64,000 bases of DNA from Erythrobacter sp. SD-21 (GTDB taxonomy: Bacteria; Pseudomonadota; Alphaproteobacteria; Sphingomonadales; Sphingomonadaceae): positions 62,001 through 126,000 of the forward strand of contig NZ_ABCG01000005.1 in NCBI RefSeq assembly GCF_000181515.1, given 5' to 3'. The notes under the pieces were generated by a model, which saw nothing but the letters and a program-made list of their open reading frames with translations, was not told the DNA's origin and made no database searches. The stretch's first letter is position 1, and every line of letters begins with the position of its first letter. Both the position numbers and the translations under genes were made by a program. Of the stretch, positions 37,817-46,443 are shown piece by piece.

Positions 37817-40145
37817 ACTTCAGCTGGCGGACATAACCCTCTTCTTCAGGTCTGCCCTCGATTTCACCCTTCAATTGCCGCGCCGCTGTCTTGACCAGGC
37901 GGGTGCCGAAGCCTTCTTCCTCGCCCTTGCCTGAATTCGACTGACCGCGTTCGCGCCAATCAAGGGTCAGGCAATCGCCGTTCTTTTCCCACGTGACCGC
38001 GAGCGATCCCTCCGGCACCGAAAGGGCACCGTATTTGGCGGCGTTGGTCGCCCATTAGTGAAGGATCAGCGCCAAGGAGGTGATCTGGCTGTTGGGGACG
38101 TCGATATCGTCGCCCTGAACCTTCACCTTCTGATCGGCGGCACTTGGATCGATAACCGTGTCGATCAGTCCCCGCAAGGACACGGGGCCAGAACCATCCA
38201 CGGCTGAATCGTTGGTTAGCGAGTGTGAACGACCGAGCGCATGGATACGCGCGCGCAAGGCCTCGGCAAAGTCGCCGACATCATCCGAGCCCTTGGCGGC
38301 GATGGTGACCATGGCGCTGATGACCGAAAACAGGTTCTTCACCCGGTGGTTCATTTCACGGATCATCAGTTCGCGCTGTTCAAGTAGCGAGCGTTCTGCG
38401 GTGATATCGAAAGTCACGCCGATGAACTTGCCAGCCCCTTCGCTCTCGCCGTTCATCCGGCGTCCCAGGCCATACAGCCAGCGATACTCACCGTTCTCAA
38501 GTGGTGTGCGGAAGGTCTCGTCGAACGCGCGGTCGCCATCCATCGCCTGACGCAGCGATTGGTTCACCCGGTCGCGATTGAGTCGCTCCCGCTCCTCGCG
38601 CAGGTCGCGTTCCATTGCCAGCGCGTCGGACACATCGTTGAAGATGACCGTTGCACCGTCGACTTCGCCGTCCATCCTGCGATAGGGAATCGCGCGCAGA
38701 ATATATTCCGCCCCGTTCTCTTCGAGCCGCCCCTCGTGCATCTCGCTGCCTCGTGCAGCACGGCGCGCGAGTTCGATGTACCGCTTCGACGGCAGCTTCG
38801 TCGGAAGCATTTCGAGCGGCATACCGATGTGTTTGGATTCGAGCGGAAAGAGATTTAGCGCCTCGTCGGTATGGCTGCGCAGGTGGAGATGCTCGTCCAC
38901 CACCAGCGCCATCAACTGAGTGCTGTCGAAGAAGTTCTTGAGATCGGAATTGGCGACCATCACCTGATCGACCTTGTTCTTCAGCTCGTCGTTGACGGTC
39001 GTCAGCTCCTCGTTTGTGGACTGGAGCTCCTCGTTCATCGACATCAATTCTTCGTTGGAGCTCTTCAGTTCCTCGTTGGTTGTTTCAAGCTCTTCGACCG
39101 TCGAACGTAGCCGGTGCCGGGTCGCCTGGAGATCTTCCTCGAGAAATTTCTGCTGGCTGTGCTCGACATCGAAATCCTCGAAATCGCTCTCTTCGCCGGT
39201 GCGGAGGTGCCCCGTCTCTTCGATCACGATCAGGAAGCTGTCATCGTCGATGCGCTCGCATACTACGGTCGCCTCGATCACGCCGAAATCGGTGCTGATT
39301 TCGATGCCCTTCGCTCCGGCCCGGCGCCCATTTTCGATCACTTGTCGGATTAAAGGACCAATGAGCTCTCGTAACCCCGGACGTGCCAGGGACGTGACGA
39401 GGATGTTGCGTTCGAGACGGTCGGGGAAATCGAGATAACGTCCCGCTGCCCCCCAGCGTTCAAGCAGCACGCCCTCTCTGTCCACCAGCAGGCTAACCGG
39501 CGCATAGCGCTGCGCAATGGCCTTGAGCGCTCCTACTTCGTTTCCTTCAGTGGGCGAAGCGCCGAGAGCCGACATGGGCCTCAACCTCCGGCGTGGACGA
39601 AGAGGGCGGTCGCTAGCCAGCTGCAGCGTGTACTTACCCTTGGCAGGCTTTCGCTGGAACACCCGTGCATTCTGGTCGATCGTTTCGAACAAGTCTTCAT
39701 AGCGCCCTATCGCTTCCGATGAACCAAGGAATAGCTTGCCCTCCTCCGTCAGCGCGAAATGGAACAGCGGGATCACCGACTGTTGAAGCGTGTCGCCGAA
39801 ATAGATCAGGAGATTACGGCAGAATATCAGGTCAATTTTCGAAAAAGGGGGGTCTCGCACCACGTTATGCAAGCTGAAGCGCACTATGTCTCTGATCGCA
39901 GTGGAAACATGGAACTTGTCGCTTCCCCCGATGATATAACGATCATGAAGCGCCTGCGGGATATCGACGATAGCCGAAAGCGGGTAGGCCCCGGCGCGCG
40001 CGATATCGAGCATCTTGTCGTCTATGTCGGTCGCGAATATCTGGACGTAGGGCCGCTTGTCGTGGCGCCTGGCAGCCTCGGCGAAAAGCATGGCAATGGT
40101 ATAGGCCTCTTCGCCACTTAAGCACCCCGGAACTGCCTTGGTCAT
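37797..40145 (-). pseudogene. Degraded CheR/PAS/HWE histidine kinase
   Basis: One frame runs from ATG 40145 to the TAG at 37797, but it is cut by a TAA at 38055-38057. Before it lie 696 residues: a shortened CheR methyltransferase (begins VPGCLSGEEAY; ATDIDDKMLDIARAGAYP; FCRNLLIYF), a coiled coil (EELKSSNEELMSMNEELQS), PAS regions and an HWE dimerisation site (REMNHRVKNLFSVISAM). After it lie 85 residues with ATNAAKYGALS and EGFGTRLV. The stop replaces the Glu of the N box (HE-ATNAAKYG), a G-to-T change. The CheB domain and the CheR N-terminal half are absent. No frameshift was seen, so the decay looks recent. Confidence 0.9.
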
Positions 40146-40258
40146 CCCACGGGCCTATACCCTTCGGCCTAGAAGAGGAAATCGCGTTCTTAAACGCGCT
40201 GGAGGTCCTGTCTGGGCTGCGCTAGCCAAGACCGGTATCATTTGTTACCAGCCCGCAC

Positions 40259-41743
40259 ATGCAGACGGGAACACTCATTTCACTCGCCCTCTATTTCATC
40301 GCGATGATCGGCATCGGCCTGTGGGCCTGGAAGCGATCGACCGATACGTCCGAAGGCTATCTCCTTGCCGGACGGAACCTGCCCCCTGCGGTCGCCGCGC
40401 TGTCTGCCGGAGCTTCAGACATGAGCGGCTGGCTGCTGCTCGGCTTGCCCGGAGCTCTCTACGCGGCCGGGCTGGTCGAGGCGTGGATCGGCATCGGCCT
40501 TTTCCTCGGCGCGCTTGCCAACTGGATCCTCGTCGCACCCCGCCTGCGCAAGCAGACCGAGGAACGCGGCAACGCGCTGACCATCCCCGAATTTCTCGCC
40601 AACCGCTTCCCCGACAAGGCGGTGGCGCTGCGCGTCATATCCGCCCTGATCGTGGTCGTGTTCTTTGCCGTCTACACCGCAGCCGGCCTCGTCGGCGGCG
40701 GAAAGTTGTTTGAGACGAGCTTTACGGGCCTCCTGCCCGACGTGGGCATGAGCGATTACATGCTCGGCATCTGGATCACCTGCCTGGTGGTGCTCGCCTA
40801 CACCATGGTCGGCGGCTTCCTCGCGGTTAGCCTCACCGATTTCGTGCAGGGCTGCATCATGGTCGTGGCGCTGGTGCTTATGCCGCTGGTGGTGATGTTC
40901 GGCGCGGGCGGCGAAGGCGGCGGTTCGCTGACCGATGTGCCCGTGGAAGGGTTCCTCAGTCTCACGCAGGGCCTCACCCTGCTCGGCTTCATCAGCGCGG
41001 TTACATGGGGCTTGGGCTATTTCGGCCAGCCGCACATCATCGTGCGCTTCATGGCCATCGACACGGTCGAGAAGGTCCGCCCCGCCCGCAATATCGGCAT
41101 GACCTGGATGGGCGTCGCGCTGCTCGGCTCGATCGGCATCGGCATCGCGGGCCGCGCCTATGTGGAGCGTAACGGCCTCGTCGTCGAAGACCCCGAGACG
41201 ATCTTCATTGTGCTTGCGAACCTGCTGTTCCACCCGCTCATCACCGGCTTCCTGCTGGCGGCATTGCTGGCGGCCATCATGTCGACGATCAGCTCGCAGC
41301 TGCTGGTCGCATCCAGCTCGCTGACGGAAGACTTCTACAAGCTTTTCTTCCGCAAGGAGGCGAGCGAGCGGGAGAGCGTGAACGTCGGGCGGATCTGCGT
41401 GGCGCTGGTCGCGCTGGCGGCGATCTGGATCGCCAGCGATCCGAACAGCCAGGTCCTCGGCCTCGTGTCCAACGCCTGGGCGGGATTCGGTGCCGCCTTC
41501 GGGCCACTGATCCTGCTCTCGCTGATGTGGGACAAGATGACCGGTGCGGGCGCGGTTGCAGGCCTCGTGGTCGGCGCAGGGACGGTGGCGGCATGGATCG
41601 CTCTCGGCTGGAACGCGCAGCTTCCGGGGATGGATGGCGGACTCTACGAGATAGTGCCCGGCTTCGTCGCCGCCTGGCTGGCCATCGTGCTGGTGAGCAA
41701 GGCGACCGCCGGAACGGCCGAGCCCGCCGTTCAGAACGCGTAG
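40259..41743 (+). CDS. putP: Sodium/proline symporter
   Basis: The 494-residue product has about 13 membrane segments of the SSS family. It shows YLLAGRNLPPAVAALSAGAS near residue 35 with the sodium-site Ala/Ser, ASDMSGWLLLGLPGALYA, and GYFGQPHIIVRFMAI near 255, which are strong PutP signatures. It imports proline using the sodium gradient. No proline dehydrogenase lies nearby. The start at 40259 lies 112 bases from the pseudogene on the other strand. Confidence 0.93.
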   Translation: MQTGTLISLALYFIAMIGIGLWAWKRSTDTSEGYLLAGRNLPPAVAALSAGASDMSGWLLLGLPGALYAAGLVEAWIGIGLFLGALANWILVAPRLRKQTEERGNALTIPEFLANRFPDKAVALRVISALIVVVFFAVYTAAGLVGGGKLFETSFTGLLPDVGMSDYMLGIWITCLVVLAYTMVGGFLAVSLTDFVQGCIMVVALVLMPLVVMFGAGGEGGGSLTDVPVEGFLSLTQGLTLLGFISAVTWGLGYFGQPHIIVRFMAIDTVEKVRPARNIGMTWMGVALLGSIGIGIAGRAYVERNGLVVEDPETIFIVLANLLFHPLITGFLLAALLAAIMSTISSQLLVASSSLTEDFYKLFFRKEASERESVNVGRICVALVALAAIWIASDPNSQVLGLVSNAWAGFGAAFGPLILLSLMWDKMTGAGAVAGLVVGAGTVAAWIALGWNAQLPGMDGGLYEIVPGFVAAWLAIVLVSKATAGTAEPAVQNA

Positions 41744-41959
41744 CCGAAGCTTTCCGCATCGGCGGCGTAGATGTCGCCGATGATCCGGGCGAGGTGCCTT
41801 CGGAACCGGTCGACTTCTCTCTGGTCGCTGATCAAACCTCTTTTCTGCTCAACGCCTTGTCTGCGCTTGCCTGTGAAACAACGCAGTTTTCTGGCTTCCA
41901 TGCTTGTCGAAGCTCATCCCACGCGCCTAGCATCGCGCGAACACCAGCGGGAGAGACTA
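41744..41959. other. Non-coding gap between putP and the VOC gene
   Basis: A 216-base stretch without a convincing gene. The frames across it lack conserved features and have no good ribosome sites. It must hold the promoter of the VOC gene, but I see no clear -35/-10 pair. Confidence 0.5.
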
Positions 41960-42331
41960 ATGGCGAAGATCACCGGCCTTGGCGGCGTTTTCTATGTGGC
42001 GAGCGACCCCGAAGCGACCCGCGTGTGGTATCGCGACACGCTCGGCATCGACGGGCCCTATGGCCCGCAGCTCGACTGGGCGGAAGAGACGGGCGAAAAG
42101 CCCTATTCGCTCATCAGCCATTTCAAGGACGAGGAATACATCAAACCCGGCAAGGGCGGTTTCATGATCAACCTGCGCGTGGACGATCTCGACACCTTCG
42201 TTGCCCAGTTGAAGGACAAGGGCGTCGACGTGCTCGACAGCGTCGATGAAGGCTATGGCAAGTTCGCATGGCTGCTCGATCCCGACGCGGTCAAGATCGA
42301 GCTCTGGCAGCAGGTCCTCGCGCCCGACTAG
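41960..42331 (+). CDS. VOC (glyoxalase/bleomycin-resistance fold) protein
   Basis: The 123-residue product has the paired beta-alpha-beta-beta-beta pattern of the VOC superfamily. The first module runs GLGGVFYVASDPEATRVWY to YRDTLG, and the second runs GFMINLRVDDLDTFVAQLKD to KFAWLLDPDAVKIELWQ. The Glu before LWQ is the usual metal ligand. Substrate unknown. ATG 41960 follows GGGAGAGACTA. It ends 4 bases inside the convergent SdpI gene. Confidence 0.88.
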   Translation: MAKITGLGGVFYVASDPEATRVWYRDTLGIDGPYGPQLDWAEETGEKPYSLISHFKDEEYIKPGKGGFMINLRVDDLDTFVAQLKDKGVDVLDSVDEGYGKFAWLLDPDAVKIELWQQVLAPD

Positions 42332-42990
42332 GCCTTACTGCCCTGCCCCTTCTGCCACAGCCACCAGCTATAGGCGAAGGGCACGAGCGCGGCGGCGAAC
42401 ACCGATACCAGCACGACGATTGCGGTCGTCTCCGGACTGACCGGCGCAAGGCTCGTCACGATGATCGCAAGCCCCGCCAGCATCATGAGCTTTCCGCCAA
42501 GGCGATGAGTCGCGATCCAGTTGTCGGCATCCATGATCGCCCACGGCGTGCGGATGCCGACGAAGAAGCCCGGGCGGCTCTTGGGCAGCGCGTTGCCGAG
42601 CATCACCAGCATCAGGCCGATCCCCAGCATGATCGCGTTAACCGGCATGTCGATCCCATAGGCCGGAAGGCCGATGGTCGCCTGGATGATGACGAACAGC
42701 AGCACGATCCCGATCCAGACTGCGCGCAGCAGCGGCGCGGAGCCCTCGAGCTTGTCCTGCAGGGGCTCGATCCGCGGGATGACAGCGAAGACCAGCGAGG
42801 TGAACACCACCAGAGCCGCCGGCATGAGCAGCGCCCAGATCGCCGGACTGAAGTCGTCGGGCGTGCCGCTCGCATCCCAATGGGTCGGCAGCACCGCGTC
42901 GGCCGGCAGGCGTGCCGCCGTGACGAAGGCAAACACGGCCATGGCAGCAGCCAGAGCGAGGCTGGCCAGCAGGGGACGCATGACTTTCAT
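42328..42990 (-). CDS. SdpI-family membrane protein (DUF1648)
   Basis: The 220-residue product has an N-terminal DUF1648 motif (LPTHWDASGTPDDF) and about six membrane segments, with the SdpI signature GIRTPWAIMDADNWIATHR near residue 140. In Bacillus, SdpI gives immunity to the SdpC toxin, but many relatives have no toxin partner, and none is visible here. Its start overlaps the stop of the regulator upstream (ATGA-type overlap), so the two are translated together. Confidence 0.9.
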   Translation of the reverse strand: MKVMRPLLASLALAAAMAVFAFVTAARLPADAVLPTHWDASGTPDDFSPAIWALLMPAALVVFTSLVFAVIPRIEPLQDKLEGSAPLLRAVWIGIVLLFVIIQATIGLPAYGIDMPVNAIMLGIGLMLVMLGNALPKSRPGFFVGIRTPWAIMDADNWIATHRLGGKLMMLAGLAIIVTSLAPVSPETTAIVVLVSVFAAALVPFAYSWWLWQKGQGSKA

Positions 42991-43286
42991 GCAGTTTCTC
43001 CTCGGTCGGTATCGGGAACGTGGGGCTGCGCGATTTCCATGCGCGCCATGAATCCGTGCAACGCCTCTTCCAGCGTCGACATGTTGAGTGTGTAGATGAT
43101 GCTTCCGGCCCGGTTCTCTCCAAGGATCAATCCTGCGGATTTCAGCTTGGCGAAATGCCCCGACATGGTCGGCTTGGACACCGGGAAGTGATCCGCAAGA
43201 TCGCCCGCCGACTTGCCGCCGTCCTTCAGCAACTCCAGCACCTCGCGCCGGATCGGGTGTGAAAGGGCATCGAATACGCTCGTCAT
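42987..43286 (-). CDS. ArsR-type autorepressor (SdpR-like)
   Basis: The 99-residue winged-helix protein starts MTSVFDALSHPIRREVLELL, has the recognition stretch LADHFPVSKPTMSGHFAKLKSAGLI and a wing (ENRAGSIIYTLN). It lacks the metal-binding ELCVCD box of ArsR/SmtB sensors and matches the SdpR autorepressor group, which in Bacillus is controlled by SdpI binding. The pair here keeps that arrangement. There is no Shine-Dalgarno sequence before ATG 43286, and a 20-base palindrome sits 5 bases upstream. Confidence 0.92.
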   Translation of the reverse strand: MTSVFDALSHPIRREVLELLKDGGKSAGDLADHFPVSKPTMSGHFAKLKSAGLILGENRAGSIIYTLNMSTLEEALHGFMARMEIAQPHVPDTDRGETA

Positions 43287-43290
43287 AGTA

Positions 43291-43310
43291 ATTTAGCTAA
43301 TAAGCTAAAT
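43291..43310 (-). promoter_or_regulatory. Perfect palindrome, likely SdpR-like operator
   Basis: ATTTAGCT (43291-43298) and AGCTAAAT (43303-43310) form an exact 8-base inverted repeat around AATA. It lies 5 bases before the regulator's ATG and would cover the -10 region or the start of the mRNA, a fitting place for repressor binding. Confidence 0.75.
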
Positions 43311-43346
43311 AGTGCGCAAGCTCAAGAGCGTTCGGTGCGCGGCGTG

Positions 43347-43362
43347 TTAGCGCGGTGTTAAC
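43347..43362. promoter_or_regulatory. CtrA-like motif
   Basis: TTAG, seven bases, TTAAC, close to the CtrA consensus TTAA-N7-TTAA, 18 bases before the extensin-like ATG. One mismatch and the short distance to the start make it a weak candidate. Confidence 0.3.
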
Positions 43363-43379
43363 CATGGTACGCCTACCTC

Positions 43380-44051
43380 ATGGACATGCGCCGCCATCCC
43401 GTTCTTGCATTACTTTCCCTTGTGCTGGCGGGATGCGGCGTTGCCCCGGACAATCGCGAGCCTGTCGCACGGGCCACTCCGACCACATCTACCGGCGCCA
43501 ATTGGGAAAAGCCGCAGGCCCGCCAATGCGTGGCGGAACTGGGCAGTGCGGGCGCAGATTTCGCGCCGCTGGCCGATCGCTATTATGGCGCGGGCTGCTC
43601 GGCGCTCGACAGCGTCCAGCTCGAACGGGTCGGCGGCGATCTCGGGCCGCTCACCGTGACAAATCTCGGCCCCCTTGCCTGCCCGCTGGCGAACACCTTC
43701 TCGGCTTGGGCGCGCTACGGGGTGGACCGCGCCGCGCGCCAGATCCTCGGCAGTCCGCTGGTCCGGATCGAGACCATGGGCAGCTATTCCTGCCGCAATG
43801 TCGCCGGGACGGGCCGCCTCTCCGCCCACTCGCGCGCCGAAGCGATCGATGTCAGCGCCTTCGTGCTGGCCGACGGGCGACGCATTAGCCTGGTGTCAGG
43901 CTGGAACGGCAGCGAGCAGGAGCGCGCCTTCCTGCGCACGATCCACCGCAGCGCCTGTAAGCGTTTCGGCACCGTACTCGGCCCCGATTACAACGCTGCG
44001 CATCGCGACCATCTCCACCTGGAGCTCGGTTCGGGCAGTTTCTGCCGCTAG
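43380..44051 (+). CDS. Extensin-like lipoprotein (putative peptidoglycan hydrolase fold)
   Basis: The 223-residue product has a lipobox signal (LALLSLVLAGCG) and then the extensin-like C-terminal domain. The fold is related to LAS/DD-peptidase metalloproteases: RIETMGSYSCRNVAG, RLSAHSRAEAIDVSAFVL (H..D) and HRDHLHLELG with the late His. Several cysteines are present, including the terminal FCR. This suggests an envelope enzyme acting on cell wall peptides, though activity of this family is not settled. It is a single gene between a divergent regulator and a convergent LuxR gene. Confidence 0.9.
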   Translation: MDMRRHPVLALLSLVLAGCGVAPDNREPVARATPTTSTGANWEKPQARQCVAELGSAGADFAPLADRYYGAGCSALDSVQLERVGGDLGPLTVTNLGPLACPLANTFSAWARYGVDRAARQILGSPLVRIETMGSYSCRNVAGTGRLSAHSRAEAIDVSAFVLADGRRISLVSGWNGSEQERAFLRTIHRSACKRFGTVLGPDYNAAHRDHLHLELGSGSFCR

Positions 44052-44090
44052 GCAGTAGCCGTTACGCACAGGGCTATAGATTGATGGGTT

Positions 44091-44720
44091 TCAGCCCGCC
44101 CGGATTATCTCACGTCCATCGAGATGAGCCTCCAAACGCAAGCGTACAGCCTCGGCCGCATGGTGAGCGCCCAACTTACTCATCATATTCGCTCGGTGTA
44201 TTTCCACAGTGCGAGGACTGATATGCAACTCGCGCGCGATCATTTTATTGCTGCGGCCTTCGGAAAGCCACTCGAGCACTTCACGCTCACGAGGAGACAG
44301 GCTGGCGATACGATTTCGGGCCTCGATCATTTTACGCCGCGCTTCGCCATATGCCTTCGCCTCAGCCGCTATGCGGCCCGCCGTCTCTTCCAGCCGGCCC
44401 TTTTGTAAAGGAAGGCGAAGATAATCCAGTGCTCCAGCTTTGATCGCTTCGACCACTTGGGCAGGTCGGGGATCCAACGAGGTTCCCACCACCGGGACCC
44501 AAACACCAGCTGCATTCAAGAGCGACAGCACATCGGCCACATTACCATATCCGGTATCATCGCGAGCAAGCACTATACCGTGCTCGGGTGGGAATTTTCT
44601 CAACTCTTGGAGATCAGCGTAGATCTCACAATGATAACCTAGTTCAAATCCGATTCGCGCTTGCTCTGCTCGAGAACGGTACGATGCATCGACAATATGA
44701 AGATTGACGTTCTTTTCCAT
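44091..44720 (-). CDS. LuxR/FixJ-type regulator with a degenerate receiver
   Basis: The 209-residue product has a receiver-like N-terminal domain (residues 5-120) and a LuxR-type helix-turn-helix (residues about 140-200, SLSPREREVLEWLSEGRSNKMIARELHISPR and the recognition helix TVEIHRANMMSK). The receiver lacks the canonical phospho-Asp (ALARDD- instead of LLDxx) and the Lys of the KPF motif (LRLPL), so it may not be phosphorylated in the usual way. It is the first gene upstream of the Anbu operon, on the same strand, with an AT-rich gap of about 140 bases. Confidence 0.9.
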   Translation of the reverse strand: MEKNVNLHIVDASYRSRAEQARIGFELGYHCEIYADLQELRKFPPEHGIVLARDDTGYGNVADVLSLLNAAGVWVPVVGTSLDPRPAQVVEAIKAGALDYLRLPLQKGRLEETAGRIAAEAKAYGEARRKMIEARNRIASLSPREREVLEWLSEGRSNKMIARELHISPRTVEIHRANMMSKLGAHHAAEAVRLRLEAHLDGREIIRAG

Positions 44721-44738
44721 GAGAAAAGATTACAGGCA

Positions 44739-44773
44739 ATCCGTATATTTGCGCACTCCGTAAAAATACGGAT
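44739..44773 (-). promoter_or_regulatory. Inverted repeats upstream of the LuxR-type gene
   Basis: ATCCGTAT (44739-44746) and ATACGGAT (44766-44773) are exact inverted arms, and CCGTA-AAAA-TACGG forms a shorter palindrome inside. A further CGTATC/GATACG pair follows. They lie just upstream of the regulator's start (44720) in unusually AT-rich DNA and may be its own binding sites. Confidence 0.6.
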
Positions 44774-44820
44774 GTTACTGTACGTATCGTGATATATTTG
44801 CCAGATACGAATATGGAATA

Positions 44821-44845
44821 CATCATTTGTTTATATAAAATGATG
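44821..44845 (-). terminator. Hairpin after the Anbu gene
   Basis: CATCATTT (44821-44828) pairs exactly with AAATGATG (44838-44845). It lies 17 bases after the Anbu stop on the minus strand. No long T tract follows, so it is a possible weak terminator or a stem limiting the operon's 3' end. Confidence 0.45.
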
Positions 44846-44861
44846 TAGGGCGATAAAATCG

Positions 44862-45611
44862 CTAATCGTCGGATCTATAAAAGCTGTAATCCGGCAGAGA
44901 ATGAAACGCATCCTTTAGCGCATCGCCCCAACCAGCGGAGATTGCGGTAAAATAGGAATCATCATGGCCGATCCTGTGCTGGTGACCAGCCTCGAAGGTG
45001 TCGCGTTCGATTACTTGCAAATCCAGCGGCAGGCCGACAGACAGGTTCGCCTTTATCGTGGAATCAAAGCTTACCATCAACAATTTGGCGGCATCTTCCA
45101 AACTCATTTTACGATCGTACCCTCGAATAATGATCGGTCGGCCGTATTTGGTTTCGCCTATCTGAAAGAAGGGCGTATCCACACCCGCCTCGATAAAATT
45201 GCCTTCTGGGTAGACCATGAAGAGTCGTGGCTCCATCCCCTTAATTTGTCCTGCAACAATGATCGAAGCGGTAAAGCGCCCCCTGCCCTTCACGCCGTTG
45301 GCCTCCTGCCGTTCGGAAATGATCCCGCGCATCAGCCGCCCGATCTCGGTGGCGACCTGGAACATGGTCGGCGATTTCAGCAGGATATTGTCGCGCTCGT
45401 CAGGCTCCTTGGTGCGCTCTTCGAGCTGACTGATCACCGCCTGCGTGGTGGCAAGATTGCCCGCCGTCATCAGCGTAATGATCCGATCGCCCGGCACCTG
45501 CCAGGTGAACATCTTGCGGAAGACGGAGATGTTGTCGACGCCCGAGTTCGTCCTCGTGTCGCTCATCAGCACGAGGCCCTTGTCGAGCACCATTCCCACG
45601 CAATATGTCAT
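44862..45611 (-). CDS. Anbu-type proteasome-like peptidase
   Basis: The 249-residue protein begins MTYCVGMVLDKGLVLMSDTR. After Met removal the N-terminal Thr would be the nucleophile, with the Asp near residue 17 (MSDTRTNSG) and a Lys near 32 (FRKMFTW). The T-Y-C-V start, the NLATTQAVISQL segment and the AGWGDALKDA end match the Anbu (ancestral beta subunit) family. Anbu forms an open ring, and its substrate is unknown. I chose ATG 45611 because it exposes the Thr. It is the last gene of a four-gene unit. Confidence 0.92.
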   Translation of the reverse strand: MTYCVGMVLDKGLVLMSDTRTNSGVDNISVFRKMFTWQVPGDRIITLMTAGNLATTQAVISQLEERTKEPDERDNILLKSPTMFQVATEIGRLMRGIISERQEANGVKGRGRFTASIIVAGQIKGMEPRLFMVYPEGNFIEAGVDTPFFQIGETKYGRPIIIRGYDRKMSLEDAAKLLMVSFDSTIKANLSVGLPLDLQVIERDTFEAGHQHRIGHDDSYFTAISAGWGDALKDAFHSLPDYSFYRSDD

Positions 45612-45624
45612 AGTTTTCTTTCGC

Positions 45625-46443
45625 TTACTGCTGCACTTGTTGCTGCTGTTCGACTTCAACGTCGACTTCGGTCACCTGCGATGTGTTGCCGAAACTGATG
45701 CCGGTGACGGGCGAGGCATCGCGATAATCGCGCCCCGTCGCCACCCGGACATAGCGTTCGTCCGGGCTGATGCCGTTCGAGATATCGAAGCCGACCCATC
45801 CCAGTCCTTCGATAAAGGCCTCCGCCCAGGCATGCGTCGCTTCCTGCTCGATCCGGTCGTTCATCATGAGATAGCCCGAAACGTAGCGCGCCGGCACGTC
45901 GAGCGCGCGCGCCGCGCCGATGAAGATATGCGCGTGGTCCTGACACACGCCGGACCTCGCTGCATAGCTCTCCTCGGCAGACGTATCTGTTCCGGTTGTC
46001 CCGATCTTGTATTCCACGCGGTCGAGCGTGCGGCGCGAGAGTTCGTGCAGCATGTCGAGCCGCTCGCCTTCGAAGCCGCGAAGTTCCTTGACCATCTGCC
46101 CCACACCCTTGCCGGGCCGTGTAAGCGTTGTCTGCGCAAGGAAGCTCCAGAGCGGCAAGTGGCCGGCGTGGCGGCCGATGACACCGGCGTGATCATGCGT
46201 GTCGACCTTCCCGCGGCAGGTAATCGTCACCTCGCGCGTGCCTGGCTCCACGCCAACAAGCACGGTCGTGTTGTGGTGCTGATCCTCGTAGACCAACTCT
46301 TCATATGCATGATCATAAGCCATCGACCATTCGAGGATTTCCTGCCCCTGCGTCTCCTTGGGGGTCAGCCGCAGGCGCTGGAGCGCGTGGACGACCGGAT
46401 TGTCGAAGCGATAGCGGGTGGTGTGACGGATCGAGAGACGCAT
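45625..46443 (-). CDS. Transglutaminase-like protein
   Basis: The 272-residue product has a transglutaminase-core N-terminal domain (RYRFDNPVVHALQRLRLTPK) and the catalytic triad region: ARSGVCQDHAHIFIGAAR with the Cys, ATHAWAEAFIEGLGWVGFD with the His, and a later Asp. This family works in the cytoplasm. Together with ATP-grasp and alpha-E genes it is known in amide-bond-forming operons. A C-terminal Gln-rich tail (VEVEQQQQVQQ) is present. Its start overlaps the alpha-E stop (TGATG). Confidence 0.93.
   Translation of the reverse strand: MRLSIRHTTRYRFDNPVVHALQRLRLTPKETQGQEILEWSMAYDHAYEELVYEDQHHNTTVLVGVEPGTREVTITCRGKVDTHDHAGVIGRHAGHLPLWSFLAQTTLTRPGKGVGQMVKELRGFEGERLDMLHELSRRTLDRVEYKIGTTGTDTSAEESYAARSGVCQDHAHIFIGAARALDVPARYVSGYLMMNDRIEQEATHAWAEAFIEGLGWVGFDISNGISPDERYVRVATGRDYRDASPVTGISFGNTSQVTEVDVEVEQQQQVQQ

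Noticed and set aside
41737-41850. Possible TTG-started small minus-strand gene after putP
   Set aside because: About 34 residues, weak start, no conserved feature; overlaps the putP end.
43347-43362. CtrA-regulated promoter for the extensin-like gene
   Set aside because: One mismatch and only 18 bases from the ATG; kept as a weak site and not as a finding.
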